Source of the DNA: Sialis fuliginosa
Taxonomy: Eukaryota; Arthropoda; Insecta; Megaloptera; Sialidae
Assembly (NCBI GenBank): GCA_961205875.1
Contig: OY540813.1
Coordinates: 34,505,001 to 34,569,000 of the forward strand
DNA length: 64,000 nucleotides
Reading direction: 5' to 3'
In this document: positions 10,801 through 25,800 of the stretch, piece after piece
How positions within the stretch are numbered: the first letter of the stretch is position 1
How the letters are laid out: every line of letters begins with the position of its first letter
Notes under the pieces: generated by a model
Database searches by the model: none
What the model saw: the letters and a program-made list of their open reading frames with translations, nothing else
Told to the model about the DNA's origin: nothing
Made by a program: the position numbers and the translations under genes

Positions 10801-13800
10801 AATATTCACTAACGCAACAGAATTCCGCTAACACACAAGTTAGACAAGGATAGAAGATGCAGGCTGCGTGCGACGACCCTTCACCTTGATAGAACGCTCC
10901 AGACTGAAATCGAAGGCGGATCGGTAACGCGAGAAACTTCCAGAAAGAGATAGCGCCTGATAAAAGCGAGCGCACCACATAGGGCAATTAAATTCGGTAT
11001 ACGCTACTGCTACGCACGCGTCAGCTGTTCGAGATACACGCACACTGTCCGAGTTATCGTATATTTTTACATTGTTGTTGATTGTTGTTATATTGCTGTT
11101 TGTTGTTAACCATTGTTATTATTATTGTTATTATTGTTATTGTTGTTATAATAAATAAACATACATAAGTAAGTGCTCAACTATCGTTACTGTAAAAAAT
11201 AAAATAACCCAACAATACCCATTGTTGGCTACGCCAAACCATCAAGTACCAAAGCACTACAACTATATACGTGATTTTTCACAAATCTGACAGAGGACCC
11301 CCAGACTCTCCGTATTAGCCTCGATTTTTACCACTGAACGTGTTGCTACCATTGCGACAAATATCAATATTAATATTAATATAATATTTGAGAAATAAAT
11401 AATAAATTATATTGTATGTCAAAAAACTGAACTACTGTGTTCTAAACAATTAACGAATCAGTGGTGGGCAGTACTAATCTAAACCTGAATAGACAATAGT
11501 ATTGTTTTGAATACTTACAGAGCGGTAACAATGGATGAGCGCAAATTCTACGAACTCCCTCCATTTTATGTTTCAATATCTGTGAAACATTAAAATAAAA
11601 ATTTCAATGAAAAAATCATGTCTACGCAAAAAACAACTACCTACTTAATCAAACAATAATTCTGTATTGTTGACTAAAAGATGTAAATAAAAATACTTAA
11701 ACTTAAAGAGAACTACGAAAAACCAACAACAACAACAAAGTTTATAAATATACTGGACATACATACACACTGTAATTCAGTGGCAGCGAAACAGTGGGCG
11801 CAAAGCCCCTCCTTGTTTCAAATTGTACATTTAATATTAAAAATTATGAAACGATTTGTATTTAAATTATATCATGTTACCCCCTTTCAGTAAAAATATC
11901 CTTTAGATGTAAAAATGTTCCGCTACCACTGCTCTAGTAGAAGCCATGCATTGAATATACCATACTGAACATACTATTATATTGATGTATAATATACCGG
12001 GTGATCCATTTTAATTGCCCTAGGCAATGTTTCAAAAACAAAACAATCTAGAGAAAAATGTTTCAAACCAAAGATGAAGAGTTTTAAGGGGGACGTCAGA
12101 TGTAGTTATCAAAATTCTGTTTGGTAGAGGTCTAGGGGTCATATTTTTTATTGCAGAACTGTGTTCTCCATGAAAAAATAAACAACATTAAATAAATTGG
12201 ATGAATCTTGGTTTGTTTTTGAAATATTAGCCTGCGGCTATTAAAATAGAACACTTCAGGTTCATTTGATACAAGAGCAGCACACGTCTAACTGCTATTC
12301 AGCATCTTGGAACATGCAAAGTTGTAGAGATGTGCCGCTCTTATATTTTTAATGTTACAGTAATTGTTTAACCTTTTAAGGACGGGAGTGGTCGAAATAT
12401 CGACCACCCATAGGACAAAAAAATATTTGATGTTTTCCTACGTAATAAGATGCGCTGAATACGAAAAAAATAGTTAAAAAATTCAGGGGGCACCCTTTAT
12501 CTTGAAATTTGTATTTTCAGGTAAAAAATTTTTTTGTTATTTCGGCCTGACAGTTAGCATACCTATTTTTTATAATGCACTGAACATGAAAAAAACAGTA
12601 TTATGTCTCGCAAAAAACGTCTTCAGGTGAATATAAGGCCGAAAATTGAAATTGCCGTTAGTTCCTACCAGCAGGTTAGCACTTGGTTGTTTTTTTCTTG
12701 TGGAGGATTTACTATTGTTATTATTACTATTATTATTATTATTTGTTGTCCTGCAACACATCAATACATACATTACTCGCACGAATACTCTACAGAATCG
12801 TAAAGAATCCTCCATGTTGTATAATGTATTTGAAAAGCCCGCATAACAAGATGCCTGTGCGCCTCGTCGTTCACCGCTCACCCTCCAGGTGGCGACCCGT
12901 TTTTTTTCGAAACCGAGACTTGCATTTGTGACCCATATGGATATTTTTTCCATACTCAACGCATCACAAAACGCGGGCTCGCCAATTTTGAAGTTAAAAT
13001 AGCAACAACTATAAATTTGACCTTGAAATGCGATTTTCAAGATCAAGTTTACCTCCAAGATTTTTTCATAATTTTTTTCGTGTTCAGCGCATCAAATTAC
13101 GTAGGAAAAACCCCTTCAAATCGTCAAACTGAATTTTTTACTGTAAACTTTCCGTTGCGGGCGGGACTGGTCGATATATCGACCGGCAACTTGATCGGGC
13201 ACGCCACGTGAGAAATCAATTCATTTTATGTAAAAATTTTGTATAAATAAAAAGGTCGATTTCAACGTAAAAATCCCCGTCCTCTAAAGGTTAACTGAAT
13301 TTGTCGCAATATTAACCCAGCAGTGGGACACGTGGCCAATCTGACCCATCGTCATCTATAAAGAGCTCTATTTACAAAATGAAATTATTTCTTTTAGTTT
13401 TTTATCTATCAGTTTGAACTTAAACAGAAACGCGGTGTGTTATTCTTCCTCAATGATGTTGTCACGTTTCCGTTAACGTGATTTTTTACAACATCGCCGG
13501 TTCATTTAAGAAAGGTCGGGTAGCAATGTAAAATCGGCCTCAACACGGATTTCGCTAATTTTTATTGTGAATATTGCTCTTTATGTGAGCATTCTCATGC
13601 CCAATTATTAGCTTCTAAAAGTTGATAATTTTTGAAAAAAAATAAATTATTTTTAATTTTTGAAAAAAAAATTTTTTTTGGATTAAGTTCAAACTATGGT
13701 ACAATGTAGAAGTTGAAAAGGTGCATATTAGATAATATTTTCAAGAAACTGCGCATGCTCTATCAAGTAAAATAAAATTTTTTGGGATGTAGTTGAGCGA

Positions 13801-16800
13801 CAACTTCAAATATTTCATTCAATAATCTTCATACATACACCCTACAAAGTCTAAAAAGAATCGAAGTGGTAGAACATACTTAAAAAAAATTAAAATTAAT
13901 AGAAGTCAATAAGTATTAACATGTACAAATGTTATAGAAATAATCTATTAATTAAAATTAAAGAGTACGTTAAATACCCCTAGTGTCTAACGGATCAATT
14001 TTACCCAACGTTCCCATTGACGTCAGGATTTTTCACACCTCCACTGCCGGGTTAAAAGGGAAACAAATAGTTGGATGTATCTGGAACAACATCCTATGAA
14101 TCATATTAAACTTTAAAGGCACCATTTTGCAAAGTTTCTCCTGATATGTTTAATATAAATTAAATTATAATAAATTTTTGCTTTTATACTCTCACTCACC
14201 TCTAGAATCATCTACCTCTCTCCTTTATGGATTAATGCAGTGGTTTCCAAACATTATGTACTGACTCCTCCCCTCACAGTTTTCATAAGTATAACCGATT
14301 GAATAATTTTCTTCAATAATGTACGTCTGGTACGTAAAAAAAACCCTGCATTTTTTTATTGGGGTATGACACTATCTGTGCTCATAGACAAGGTAAAAAT
14401 AATAATTTTCAGATAGGGAGCCACTTTAAAATCCGTGTAGAACACCATTATATCGGCTGTTAATGATGGCCCCCACGGTTTTTATTAAATTGGCTGTATC
14501 TTAGCTCCTAGTCATCCGATTTCAATTTTCTTTTGTTTGTTTTGAAGTTCTTATTGAGAAGATTATTTTTTGTCATTATTCATTTTTCTCTAAATTTTAA
14601 GGGTTCCCAACAATTTTCGAAAATCTGAAAATTTTACTTTTCTTACGAACTTAATTTTTATATAACTTTTGTATTGTGCCCAATATCATTTTTTTACTTC
14701 ATATAAAAAAGATAACTGATAACAGGATAATACTGTTTTAATTAACTTTTTTTTTAAAATTATTCCTCAATATAAAATTTTATCCCTTTATGTAGGTACT
14801 GTTATTTTTAAGTTACAGCGTTTACAGACAAATAGATACACAGACAGACAGACAAACAGACATCATGATAAAAATAGTCAGAGTTGATTCAGGGAAGATA
14901 TAAATGGACATTTCCATCAAAATCTCGAATCCGAGAAACCAATACAGGTAAACTTGACGTGGAATGATTCAAAAAGAGTATTTTTCTTAGTTTAACACGC
15001 TATTTCCAAAGAAGTTGTTAATTAAAACAGTATTATCTTGTTATCAATGGAACGCTGAAAAAAATGTCTTTCTTTTTTATATGAAGTAAAAATTTGGCAC
15101 ACAATAAAAAAGTTATATAACAATTAAGTTTGTAAGAAAAGTGAAATCTTCAGATTTCGGAAAATTGTGGGGAATCCTTAAGACTTAGAGAAAAATGAAT
15201 AATTATAAAAAATAATCTTCTCAATAAGAACTTTAAAACAAACAAAAGAAAATTGAAATCTGATGACTAGGAGCTAAGATACAGCCAATTTAATAAAAAC
15301 GGTGGGGGACATCTTTAATAGCCGATATAACAGTGTTCTACACGGATTTTAAAGTGGCTCCCTATCTGAAAATCTTTCCATTGACCTTATATATGACCAC
15401 AGAAAGTGGCATACCCCAATCAAAAAGTGAAGCGTTTTGGCTGTATTTGCCACGAACCAGACGTACTAAATGAAACAAAACAATTACTAACAGTTTGGAA
15501 ATCACTGGATTAATTATTTAAAACATATATGAGCATATCTCTTATATTTCAAACAACAATGATAATTTGACGTTTTTAATGATTTAAGCTTGCGATAGAG
15601 CGGTCAGACGTGTGCCTCGCTCTTGTAGAACTCGCAATGTACGGTAGCAATTTCAGATATAGGAAAACTAGGTATTTCTACAATTTCAACGTCAACAAAA
15701 ATATTGGAATAATAATATTAATGACGTCTTGATTCCAAAAGTTAGTGTGGAATAGCCCTAAAAAACTATAATTCAAAAACAAAAAGTAATTTTAAATGAT
15801 CCAGTCAATTTTTCATAAAATATGCCTCATATATTATATACCAGGAGGGGAGGGGTAGGATTTTGGATTCGAAAGTGCATGCACGATACCATACAAATTC
15901 CTATTGAATAGAATCGATTCTAAGAACCGTCTAAGAAAATGCTCAACTGTTTGAAATATAAATAATCTGCTGATATGTTAAAACGAAACGTGTGTATTAG
16001 GGTGTTTTTTTAATTTTTATTTTTTTGGTCCCGAAGGCCTATGTTTTAGCTTTGGATCAAAAGTTAATTGTCCCAAAATTTCAGACTCATAGATCAAACC
16101 TATGGACAGCGCAAACCGAGTCTTTTTCCCATTTGATTAACATGGGAAAAATTACTTTTATACTTACGCGTGAATATCTCGTTGAAAAATTTTTTTTTTG
16201 AAAATTTCTCAGGGGAATATTTTGTAGAGAATTAGGTGCTCAATTCATAAATTTTAAGAAATGTTTGTTTATAAATTATCATAATAATTGGATTTTACTT
16301 TTTATGATAATGTTTAAACGAACATATCTTTAAAAATACTCGATCTATGAATTGAGTACTTGGGATCTTTTTTGTAAGAAATTTAATTCTCTATGATATG
16401 CTGCTGCAAGAAATTAAAATAAATAAATTTTTCAACGAGATAAGTAAAAAAGTAATTTTTCCCATGTTAATCAAATGGGAAAAAGACTCGGTTTGCGCCA
16501 TTCACAGGTTTGATCTACGAGTCTGAAATTTTAGAACAATTAACTTTTGATCCAAAGCTAAAAAATAGGCCTGCGGGACCGAAAAAATAAACATAAAAAA
16601 AATTTAAAAAACACCCTAGTATGTATGTAAGAAAGAGGAAAGAGAAATGACGCACCGGACGAAGCAGAACGGGCGAGCGTTGTAGAATAAGCTGACAGAA
16701 GCGGGCACTGTGACAGCCCGGAAAGCTCAGTCCCTTCATCTGGCAGCGGTCAACACACAAGTCACAACGTTCACACGTTTGTAATGTAAATATGTTCAAC

Positions 16801-19800
16801 ACTAGTGTGCAGATAACACGGTCAATTCAAACCGTATCAGCTATCGTGACAAACATAATCTGCACACTTTCTACAATACTAACAGACAGGCCTGACCAAT
16901 AAGCCACACACTTTAGTGCAATTACCTTTTCAATTATGGTGCTAGACAATGTTGCTGTTTATAGAGGTCGGACAATTTCAATGTTTCATTCAAATAATTC
17001 CAATAACTCCATTGTAAAAACTAAGCATTCCAATTTATTATTCAAATAATTTTTTAATTCCAATGATTTTAGACATAGAGCATGGACCGCGCATTCTGTA
17101 TTAACATAATGGTGTAACATTTCTTCAAAACAGTGAGAGATGCGATGGCGTTTGGGATATATCTGTCTCTTTTTCTAAGAAGAATAAAATACAGCCGGGA
17201 CTCGTTTATTGTAAGTCTCGTTTATTTTCAAGTCTCGTTTATCGTAAATGCCGACTTTCGTTTATTGTAAATTTTTTCTTCTCCTTCACCTCCCACCATT
17301 CTCGAGTCATGGCGTAAACGAACATATTTTTGAAATTTTTGTAGAATTAATTAGAGACACATTAATTATCACCGTCGTCACTCGTCACCTTGCTCATATT
17401 CGAAATTAAAAGTAAAGTAAAATTATTTCACTATCACGATTAACTATTAACGATAAATATTAAATACCAAGGTTTACATACATAGTTTCTATAGTTCCTT
17501 GACCAATCAACGTTGGCGTGGGATTTCAAGTTACCACGAAGATGTATTCAAATGTTTGACATCACAGAACGTATTGCCAACTTAAGAATAGTAAAAATGA
17601 CACTTCCCGAATAGACAAAATTGTCTGTGATAGCTTTTTCATGATTTTGCAATGTCGAATTTGTACTTATTTGATTGTATATGTAGTTAAAATATCAAAA
17701 AATACCAAGACAAGAATAAATAAAGGATTTCTTGTATTTGATATTCTATTATACATTTATAACATTTGAATACATCTTCGTAGTGATGTCAATTCCCGCG
17801 CCAACGCTGATTGGTCAAGGATCTACACATAACTTGGTGGGAGCCCCTCTCGACTTAAAATAAACGATTCAGAAGGTTTAAATAAATGAGTCCCGACTGT
17901 AGTTAGCCCTGTTTAAATATCAAAGTATATCCCAGACCGTTTTCTATCTCTTTCTTTTGATACAGCTCTGTCTATGACTAAAATCATTTTAATTACAAAA
18001 AACCATTCAAATGATTTAAAAAAATCATCAATGAGGTTTACATTTGCAACAGTCCAGTAACTTTGTGGTTTCTCTATGAAAAATTTCCCCATTGATCTGT
18101 TGCAAGCATACTTTTGTACAGCCCATAAAAGGTGCTAACAATTTGTTTTAAGGTAGTTCTCGTACTATCAAAAAGTAACGCTCATAATATCATGGTAAAA
18201 TATCAAAAATAATTGTGTTGCTACAGAGAATTTTTGATCAAGTCTATACCCAAAGCCGTCTATTGTTGTATTGGTACGTATAAGAGCAGTTTTCTTTATT
18301 TTATGACTAACGCTTCGATAGATTTTGATAAAAAACTACCAAACAGCAAAAGGTTATTATTCTGATATGTGATGAAAAAATTCAAAATGATTGACCGTTT
18401 TGTTTTTGAAATACAATTGTATTTTAAATACAAATAATTATTATGAAATCTATATATACGGAGATATTTACTTAAAACTAAATGTTAGCACCTTTTATAA
18501 ACTTCAAAAAAGTATGATCGATGGGGGTTTTAGGCACCTTATTTATAAAGGCTCAATAAAAGTGTTTTTTGTCTAAATGCACTCGACTACAAAGCATATT
18601 TGACAACTTAGGAACCATCCATAAATTAAGTCACACAAATTTCATGTTTTTTCTCCGTGTATCATAGGCGGCCGACACAGCGTGCGATGCAAGTAATTAA
18701 ATAAAGCCGAACATGCCAAAAATGTCAATTCAGTTTTAGACTCTAAAATATAACATAAAAGGATTGTTTTCACGTGTTAATAAAATTTTTTTATATATCT
18801 TCATTGTTGTCTTCTGGCAACTCTTTCCAGGCTGTCCACTATTTTTTGAAAATAAAATTCCCTGACTACTAGAGGCTTGGGGGCAAGAAGTGATCGAGGG
18901 GCCCCCAGAATGTGCAAAAAAATTGCAAAAAACTTTTTTTTGCTCGTCAACTTAAATTTATATGCTTTTTTTCTTCTTCATTGACTTCCCAGAATTTATA
19001 ATAAATTCCCTGACTTTTCCCTGACATTCCCTGACTTTCCAGAAAGTGGACAACTTGTTTTCGCAAAAATGTATTTTTCATTGTTTTGATTTCTTAGATA
19101 TGAGGTCACAAAGCTTGTGGCTCCTCTCCCCCTTGTCAAACCACATCACACTTTGTAGATCCCCTTCCCTCCCTTAACGTGTGATGTAATTTATGGATGA
19201 CCCCTTATTTCAATTTCATTAAAATTCATGAAATTACATTTTTTCATTGTCATAAAATAATACGAAATTAAAATTTACGTTACAATTAATTGGATTACTT
19301 ACGTGAAATTTGAATGAAACAATCGAATCAAACATAATTCTTTCAACAATCGTCCATCTCTAATTGCTTATTTGTCAGGCCTACTCTTTGTAACCATAAG
19401 TTGATAAATATTTGATAGTAACATTGTTTATCATTAAATTGATACGTTCACGTGAATAAAAGAAAATCACAAAACAAATCTCACCAATGACGTTCCTCGG
19501 CCTGACTGACCGGCTACACTCGGCTGAGGCGATGGCGGTACGTTCTGCTGTTGGTTAGAAAGACCTGGAATACGATCGTTAGGCGTTTGAATTACCAAAT
19601 AACTGGACGCCAGTTGCGGAGAACTGTCAGACTTGAGAGATAAACTCAGAATGTCCAGTTCGCATTCGTCTTCTAACCAAGCGGGAAGTTCCAGTAATAA
19701 TGAAATATCCATCTCTTGGATTTCACGAGGTGTTGCCAGCGCCATGTATCCATTGTTAACCTAAAATATACAATATTATATAACTGTTGTTTATTATAAC

Positions 19801-22800
19801 AGATTACAGTAGATTACTTGATTAAGACAGAATGCCGATATAGAATCTTGCTCTTTGTGTATAATTCTCACAGGTTCTACAAAATGAGGCCCCGTCGGAC
19901 TTGTCACGCTTCCTCCTCCGTTAGTCACAGAATCATCGTCTGCCGTTTGGGTTTGAGTTTCTGACGGAGCACCGATCGAACGCCTTTTACTGAACACCGC
20001 CCGAATAAATACATCCTAAACAAATACAATATGTATATTAAAGTGTGTCAAAAAAAATATATTTTGCTCTCATTACGAAATACGTTAGTTTTTGACCTAA
20101 AATAAATCTTCACCAAAGGATTATCCTGCAGTTCAATTTTAAGGCTATTACGGCTAAACTATCGTTTCTATAAAAATATGTTAAATAGTAATTTTGTAGG
20201 AAATTTAATTCTCTATAAAAATAGTTCAAAGAATTATAAGTGTAAATGCAATGAATTAAAACTTATAAACCATTTTAAATATTTATTTTTTGCAAAATAC
20301 AACATTTTAACGTCAATTTTCTATAAATATCAATTAAATAGCAATGTATAACCCTACTACTGAGCTATCAGAAAATAAATGACCAAGCCGACAACTGGCA
20401 TTATTAGAAAATAATTTTATTCTCTACAAAATGACGTCCTTAATTTTTTTTTATCAATTATCATGAATCAGTAATACCAACTTAAATACTAAAGAATAAT
20501 TTTTCAGTGTTATTACCATTTAAAAATGAACTACAGGGTAATCCTTGTGGGGGAATTTATTTTGGGTCATACTACCTTATTTCGTAAGGAGAGTGAGGAA
20601 AAAAAATCGATTTTTTGACACATCTTAACTACTAATGTATATATTGTATGTCAGTCTTATAATATTTCAACACTAACCTGAACAGGCTCTTGACATACTA
20701 AATAGCTCCACAGTCGTCTTGCAGGAGCTGCTTGGTGTTTCGAGCTAAACGGTGTATTGTGAGGCTCCAACAGTTGCCGATATTTGTGAATCGATGGTCC
20801 CTGACCGCTCAGTTGCTGTTCCACAAAACAGCCTGGTATGAAATCTGGCGGAGATGCTCCTCGAGATTCCAAATCAATACGTGTCATTTCCTTTACAACA
20901 AACAAACAAACAACATAATATAGGGTCGAGCGGAGTAAATATGAAACACCAAAAAATGGGGTAAAAGTGAAACAAGCTTGCAACTAAAAAACTAATTTGT
21001 TTATAGGAGAATTATAAAAACTGACATCATCATTAAAGGTTTGTTAAAGCGATCCGAAAATATGAATCGCCTAATAAGTGATGTGTCACCCCTACACCCT
21101 GTTAGTCAATGTCTGTTTGTCCATGTCAAAACGTGTCAATTAAATTTTAATTCTTTGAACATAACTTTCTGTATAGCTTAGATATTAATTAAAGTTACAA
21201 TTTCACATTTGTAGCTTTTCTTTTAATTTTTCCCAAATTAGAGGTTAAAAATGAAACACATTTTTTTTCATTTTTAAAGTCCGTGTTGTGTACGATAACA
21301 GTTCAAATGATGTAAGTATTTAAAATGGTTATTCATAAGCGTATCCAGTTGAAAATTAAAAAAAAAAATCGTTAACTGTCAAAATACATGAAAGATTTGT
21401 ATTTTGTTTCACTTTTACCCCAGTTGACCCTATCATTAATAAGGAGTCGTTCTAAAATATATACGAAAAAAGGGAGGAGGAGTAATTGCCTAGCATGATA
21501 ATATGTAACACATATGTATTACAATGCTTAAATAAATAATAATAATAATTACAAACCTGCCATCTTGCAAGAGTTCTCAACGTGTTGTGTATCAAAGGTG
21601 AACTAACTGGTAATTCGTGCGGTTCGAGTCCCGTTATAGGTAAGAACTGTGCAAGCTGACCGTGCACAAGCTTCAGTATCGCGTGGCGCATGATGGACCA
21701 TGCTAAGGACGTTGGATCTGCATGTTGTGTATTATCACGATCTACGTGCTTTTTGCGAGGTAACGCGCTACTGCCGCCTATAGAACCAGAACCGCCCGCG
21801 GTCGTTTGTTCAGAAAACACATCTTCTTCATCGGACGATTCGTGCTCAGATTCGGTCGCGCAGCTTTCTCCTGAATCGTAATCGCACTCCACACCGTCAG
21901 GCTGGTTAAAATAATTACAGATTATTGTAAAACCACTATTATATTTTTGTATAAATAGTAATTTAGAAAAAAAATTAATACTTAACAGGTTGACTGCCAA
22001 GAATAAATCACAAAAAATGTCTCAGATGCCAAGTAGAAAATAATTATTAAAATCGTATTCTCAATTCGTTCTATTGTTTTTTTTTTAATTTATCAAAATC
22101 GACAAAAATATATATATAGTAATGCTCTGCTAAAAATTTGTTCACTAGGAACACTAGCAGGTGGAGGTGATAAGAATTTCCGTACATTATATAATTTTTC
22201 GTATTAGAAATAGAAATGCACACTAAAATAAAAATAATGACACACCAATAGCTCATTATAATTTTAAAAACATATTTACAATTACAATAATTACTTTTTT
22301 GAAAATCAGTTAAATATCCAAGATTATACAAAATTTTGCAAGAATATTAATGAGATATAAATTTTTATATCAAATTTAGCAACATATTATTCGACATGAT
22401 CTAACTACATTAGTTTGTAGTTTTGTAGAAAATATCCTTTATCATATCTTCATAGAAAAATGAGGATACGGATTTTTTTAAATTCAAAGTTACGGATAAG
22501 GATGCAGATACAGATATCCGTTACAACTCTAGTTCACTTACCTTAGTCAGAAAGTACGACAGCATAGACATGACAGGCGGTACGAAATGTTCACGATACG
22601 TCGCACGATCTTCTTTCATAGCGGCGATGGTGTTGGTACCAGGAGCGACCTGCCCGAGTAACTTTTGGTTAAGTCTCGCTCGCTGTTTAGCTAACGAACT
22701 CCACACACCTGTATTGGAATCGCTTGTCGAGCCTTCGCGTTCTTTATCCACCTATAAATTAATAATAAATATTCAAATTATGAAACAGTTTTTGTATTAT

Positions 22801-25800
22801 TACACTAACAGTAAATTACACATTGTACTTACATTTGATTGCGATGTAGCGGTACGGAGAAGTTTTTTGATTCCTCCACCGAATAAAATAGACCATGATC
22901 TTTCATCAAAATGATGAGCAGTCAAACGGTAAAGTATATGAGCATCACAGGTTGACAAAGCGTAAACCTATAAAATTAGATACGTATTACATCATTGGAG
23001 AGGATAAATAATCATTAATCCACATAATTATCTTCTGGGTACATTTTTAGTTATTTACGATATGCAATACTTACAAGAAGAGAACAATAGACGGCAACAA
23101 ACGCTTCACAGAGTAGTACACCAAGTCTGGGCGCATCGTCATCTCTTTCACGAGCAAGTAATGCCCTTAGACTAGCCACACCCGGCCAACGAGCAGGTGG
23201 CGTCGTTGCTATCAATGGTTCATCAGTTGAGAAACGTCGTCTACCTCCGACCAGATGAGACGCAACGATACCACCGTTCAATCTCGCTAGACTCTCCATT
23301 CCTGCACTTTGGAATCTATAAAATCAAATAAATATTTATAATTTTAGTGTTTACTTACTAGCAGGGCCCGCGTGACTTCACTCGCAAGGACTACGGAATT
23401 ATTGTTTAGAATTTTTGAAAAATGTAGTTGAATTAAGTACAAACACGATTAGTTATTATTGTAATAATAACTAATCAACACCGAAATTACCTAATAAAAA
23501 CGAATCAGAACAAAAAGTACAAATAATTTGTGTTCTGTTTAAATTTAAATGTTAATTATTGAAAACAAAATAAAATAAATGAGCCGAAGGAATCCGAATA
23601 CCGACCGAGCATAAGCAACTCTCAATCTACTGCCCTCGCATTATTAAATATGTTACTGTATATAAATTTATTTTAAGATATTTTCTAAACTATACGACCA
23701 AATTGGATGCTGTAAAGGGTAAATTATATCTACATTAAGTACTTATTACGATGAAATCATTTATTTCGGTTAGGATTACTGTTTTGCAGGTCATAAGTCC
23801 ACGTAAACAGAACCCAAATATTTTTAATTTTCTTTGTAACATAAAAGCAGTCATTGTGGCTTAAATACAAAAGTTAGATATATGGTGGCGTGGACTTTAT
23901 TGTAGATCTTTTGATTCTACACAATTCTTTAATACATTATTTTGTTTAATATTGGACAGTTTAGGCAGTGTATTGCAAAACAGCGCGCCGACGGCAAAAT
24001 TTTTTCCAACTTGATTTACTATTATCGTCACTGCTTAGTTGTTATGTTACTTAACGTAACAAAATATAGCCTATAACCTGGCCAGAGAATTTAAAAAAAA
24101 ACACGTAAATCGGATAAGTGGTTCTTGAATGATAAGCGCACTAACGGACAGACAGACGTTGAGCTTTATATATATTAAGGATAAATGTTTTCTTTAGTTT
24201 GTAAATTATTATTTACAAATATATTTGTTAATAACTTTATATCTATGTACATTTCTTAATCCTGTGCTAAGTTCTAATTATCCAATAAAAGGTAAATTGA
24301 ACCCAATAAAACTGTATTAATTAAAAAACGCTACAAAAGCAAATAAACGTACCTGTCAACAGAAGTGGCTTGTTTTGAACTGAAAGAGTCCGAATCGCAG
24401 AGACACTGATAAATACATGCAGAAAGAGCCACCGCAAGATCTTTAAGAACCAGAATCTGCGTATCGGTCTGACCAGGTGTCGGTACGTACGTCAGTTCCA
24501 CAATTGTCTGCAGCATGTCGTGTGTGTGCGCCTGAAACACAAACGTATTTGGTAACATTCATTTATCTGGTTGGAAGATGATTATTATTAATCAACACTG
24601 ACCTGTAAATGCCTCACAGGATCCGCAACAACTGTTTTACTGCAAGCGACACTGGCAGAAAGTAACGGAAGCGTAGTCGGGAATGGTAACGGACTCAATA
24701 ACTGCTGCTGTGTCTTTTCTTGTTGCAACTCCTGGAGCAGCAAAACAAGTTCCATTCTAACGGATGCCAGCCCACCTCCGGCAGCTCCGTGTAACGAACA
24801 GTAGCTCACGAGCGTACGTAGCAACGTTTCATTTGCTGTTAAATCAAACACACTCAATTAAATTATTCACACACGTAATATTACATTTTTTTTATCGTTA
24901 GATTTTTTTTTATTATTAAAGCTAAATAACTACACAGGTTGGTGCGTGATTTTGAAGGTCGTTCAGAATCACGCACAGGGTACACAGACAGACGGATATC
25001 GGCAGCGGCAACGGGCAAAGGGAACGTTCTGGAAAGTAGAGTGCTTGTTATTTTTGTGAAATAAAAGTTGTGATCGTCAACCTATATTTTTTTGTTTTGC
25101 AAACCTGATTGTGGGGATAGTCGTCGCAGTGCCGTAGGAGGGAACTATAGCTAAAAGAAAAGAACGAGTTCACTTCCATCACACGTGTGGGTTTTAATAA
25201 AAAATGGGTAAATAAAAAAAGAAAATCATGTTATGCTCACTCAAAACCTGGACCACTCCCACCTCCACTGAGTTAGAGACACCCCAGGCGGAAAGACAGC
25301 CGGGAACGTGACAGTAAACATTACAAACCTTTCAACCAGCGTTTTCTTCTCGCCGCCCTCTGTACTTTTGCCTCGAAATCTTGTTTCTCCTGCATCAAAA
25401 TCTGGTGAAGTGTCGGTCTCGTATCTTCAGTGACGGAGGAATCCCCAACATTTGCAGATTCTTCAAGATTTGTACAGTTATCAACGGCATCTTGTCCTGA
25501 ACCGATGTTAACACCGCCGGCGCTGTAATTGCAAAGTTGACGCAGAGCTTCCACTTCTCTCTCGAGCCATATGTATAATTGGTAACGCAGTTGGCCTCCT
25601 GAAATCATCAACACTGTCAATAGTTAACCCTTTCTTTAGTTTTCTTACTAACCGTCAACTTCAAAACCGGTAGCAAGTGTGGATAATTCTTCCATTAGTA
25701 TTTTTAAACAAGCGACAAATTTCAATTGCTGTGCCATAATATCCAGTTGACCACCGGCACTGCTTGAAGTTGAAATTTCATCATGATCTTTGACCGTAAT

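Larger units (their letters stand above)
10040..11314. mobile_element. TIR element (TACGGAGAGTCTGGGGG ends) hosting two nested insertions
   Basis: Inverted termini TACGGAGAGTCTGGGGG at both ends (about 46 bp similar). It is split by a hairpin element (10141-10495) and a solo LTR (10732-11261). A second copy at 45802-46115 lacks both insertions and proves the original sequence. Contains short TTTATAAAATG motifs. Confidence 0.82.

Noticed and set aside
10697..11043. Overlapping minus-strand frames of 96 and 67 codons
   Set aside because: They fall within or across the border of the solo LTR. No gag, protease or polymerase features.
12570..13058. 162-codon minus-strand frame
   Set aside because: Lies wholly inside the piggyBac-like MITE, runs across an ATT microsatellite (Asn-rich stretch) and shows no transposase motif.
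25105..25150. Possible extra coding exon between exons 30 and 31
   Set aside because: Adding it changes the phase and breaks the frame, while exon 30 joins exon 31 directly in frame at a conserved site. Kept only as a cassette hypothesis.
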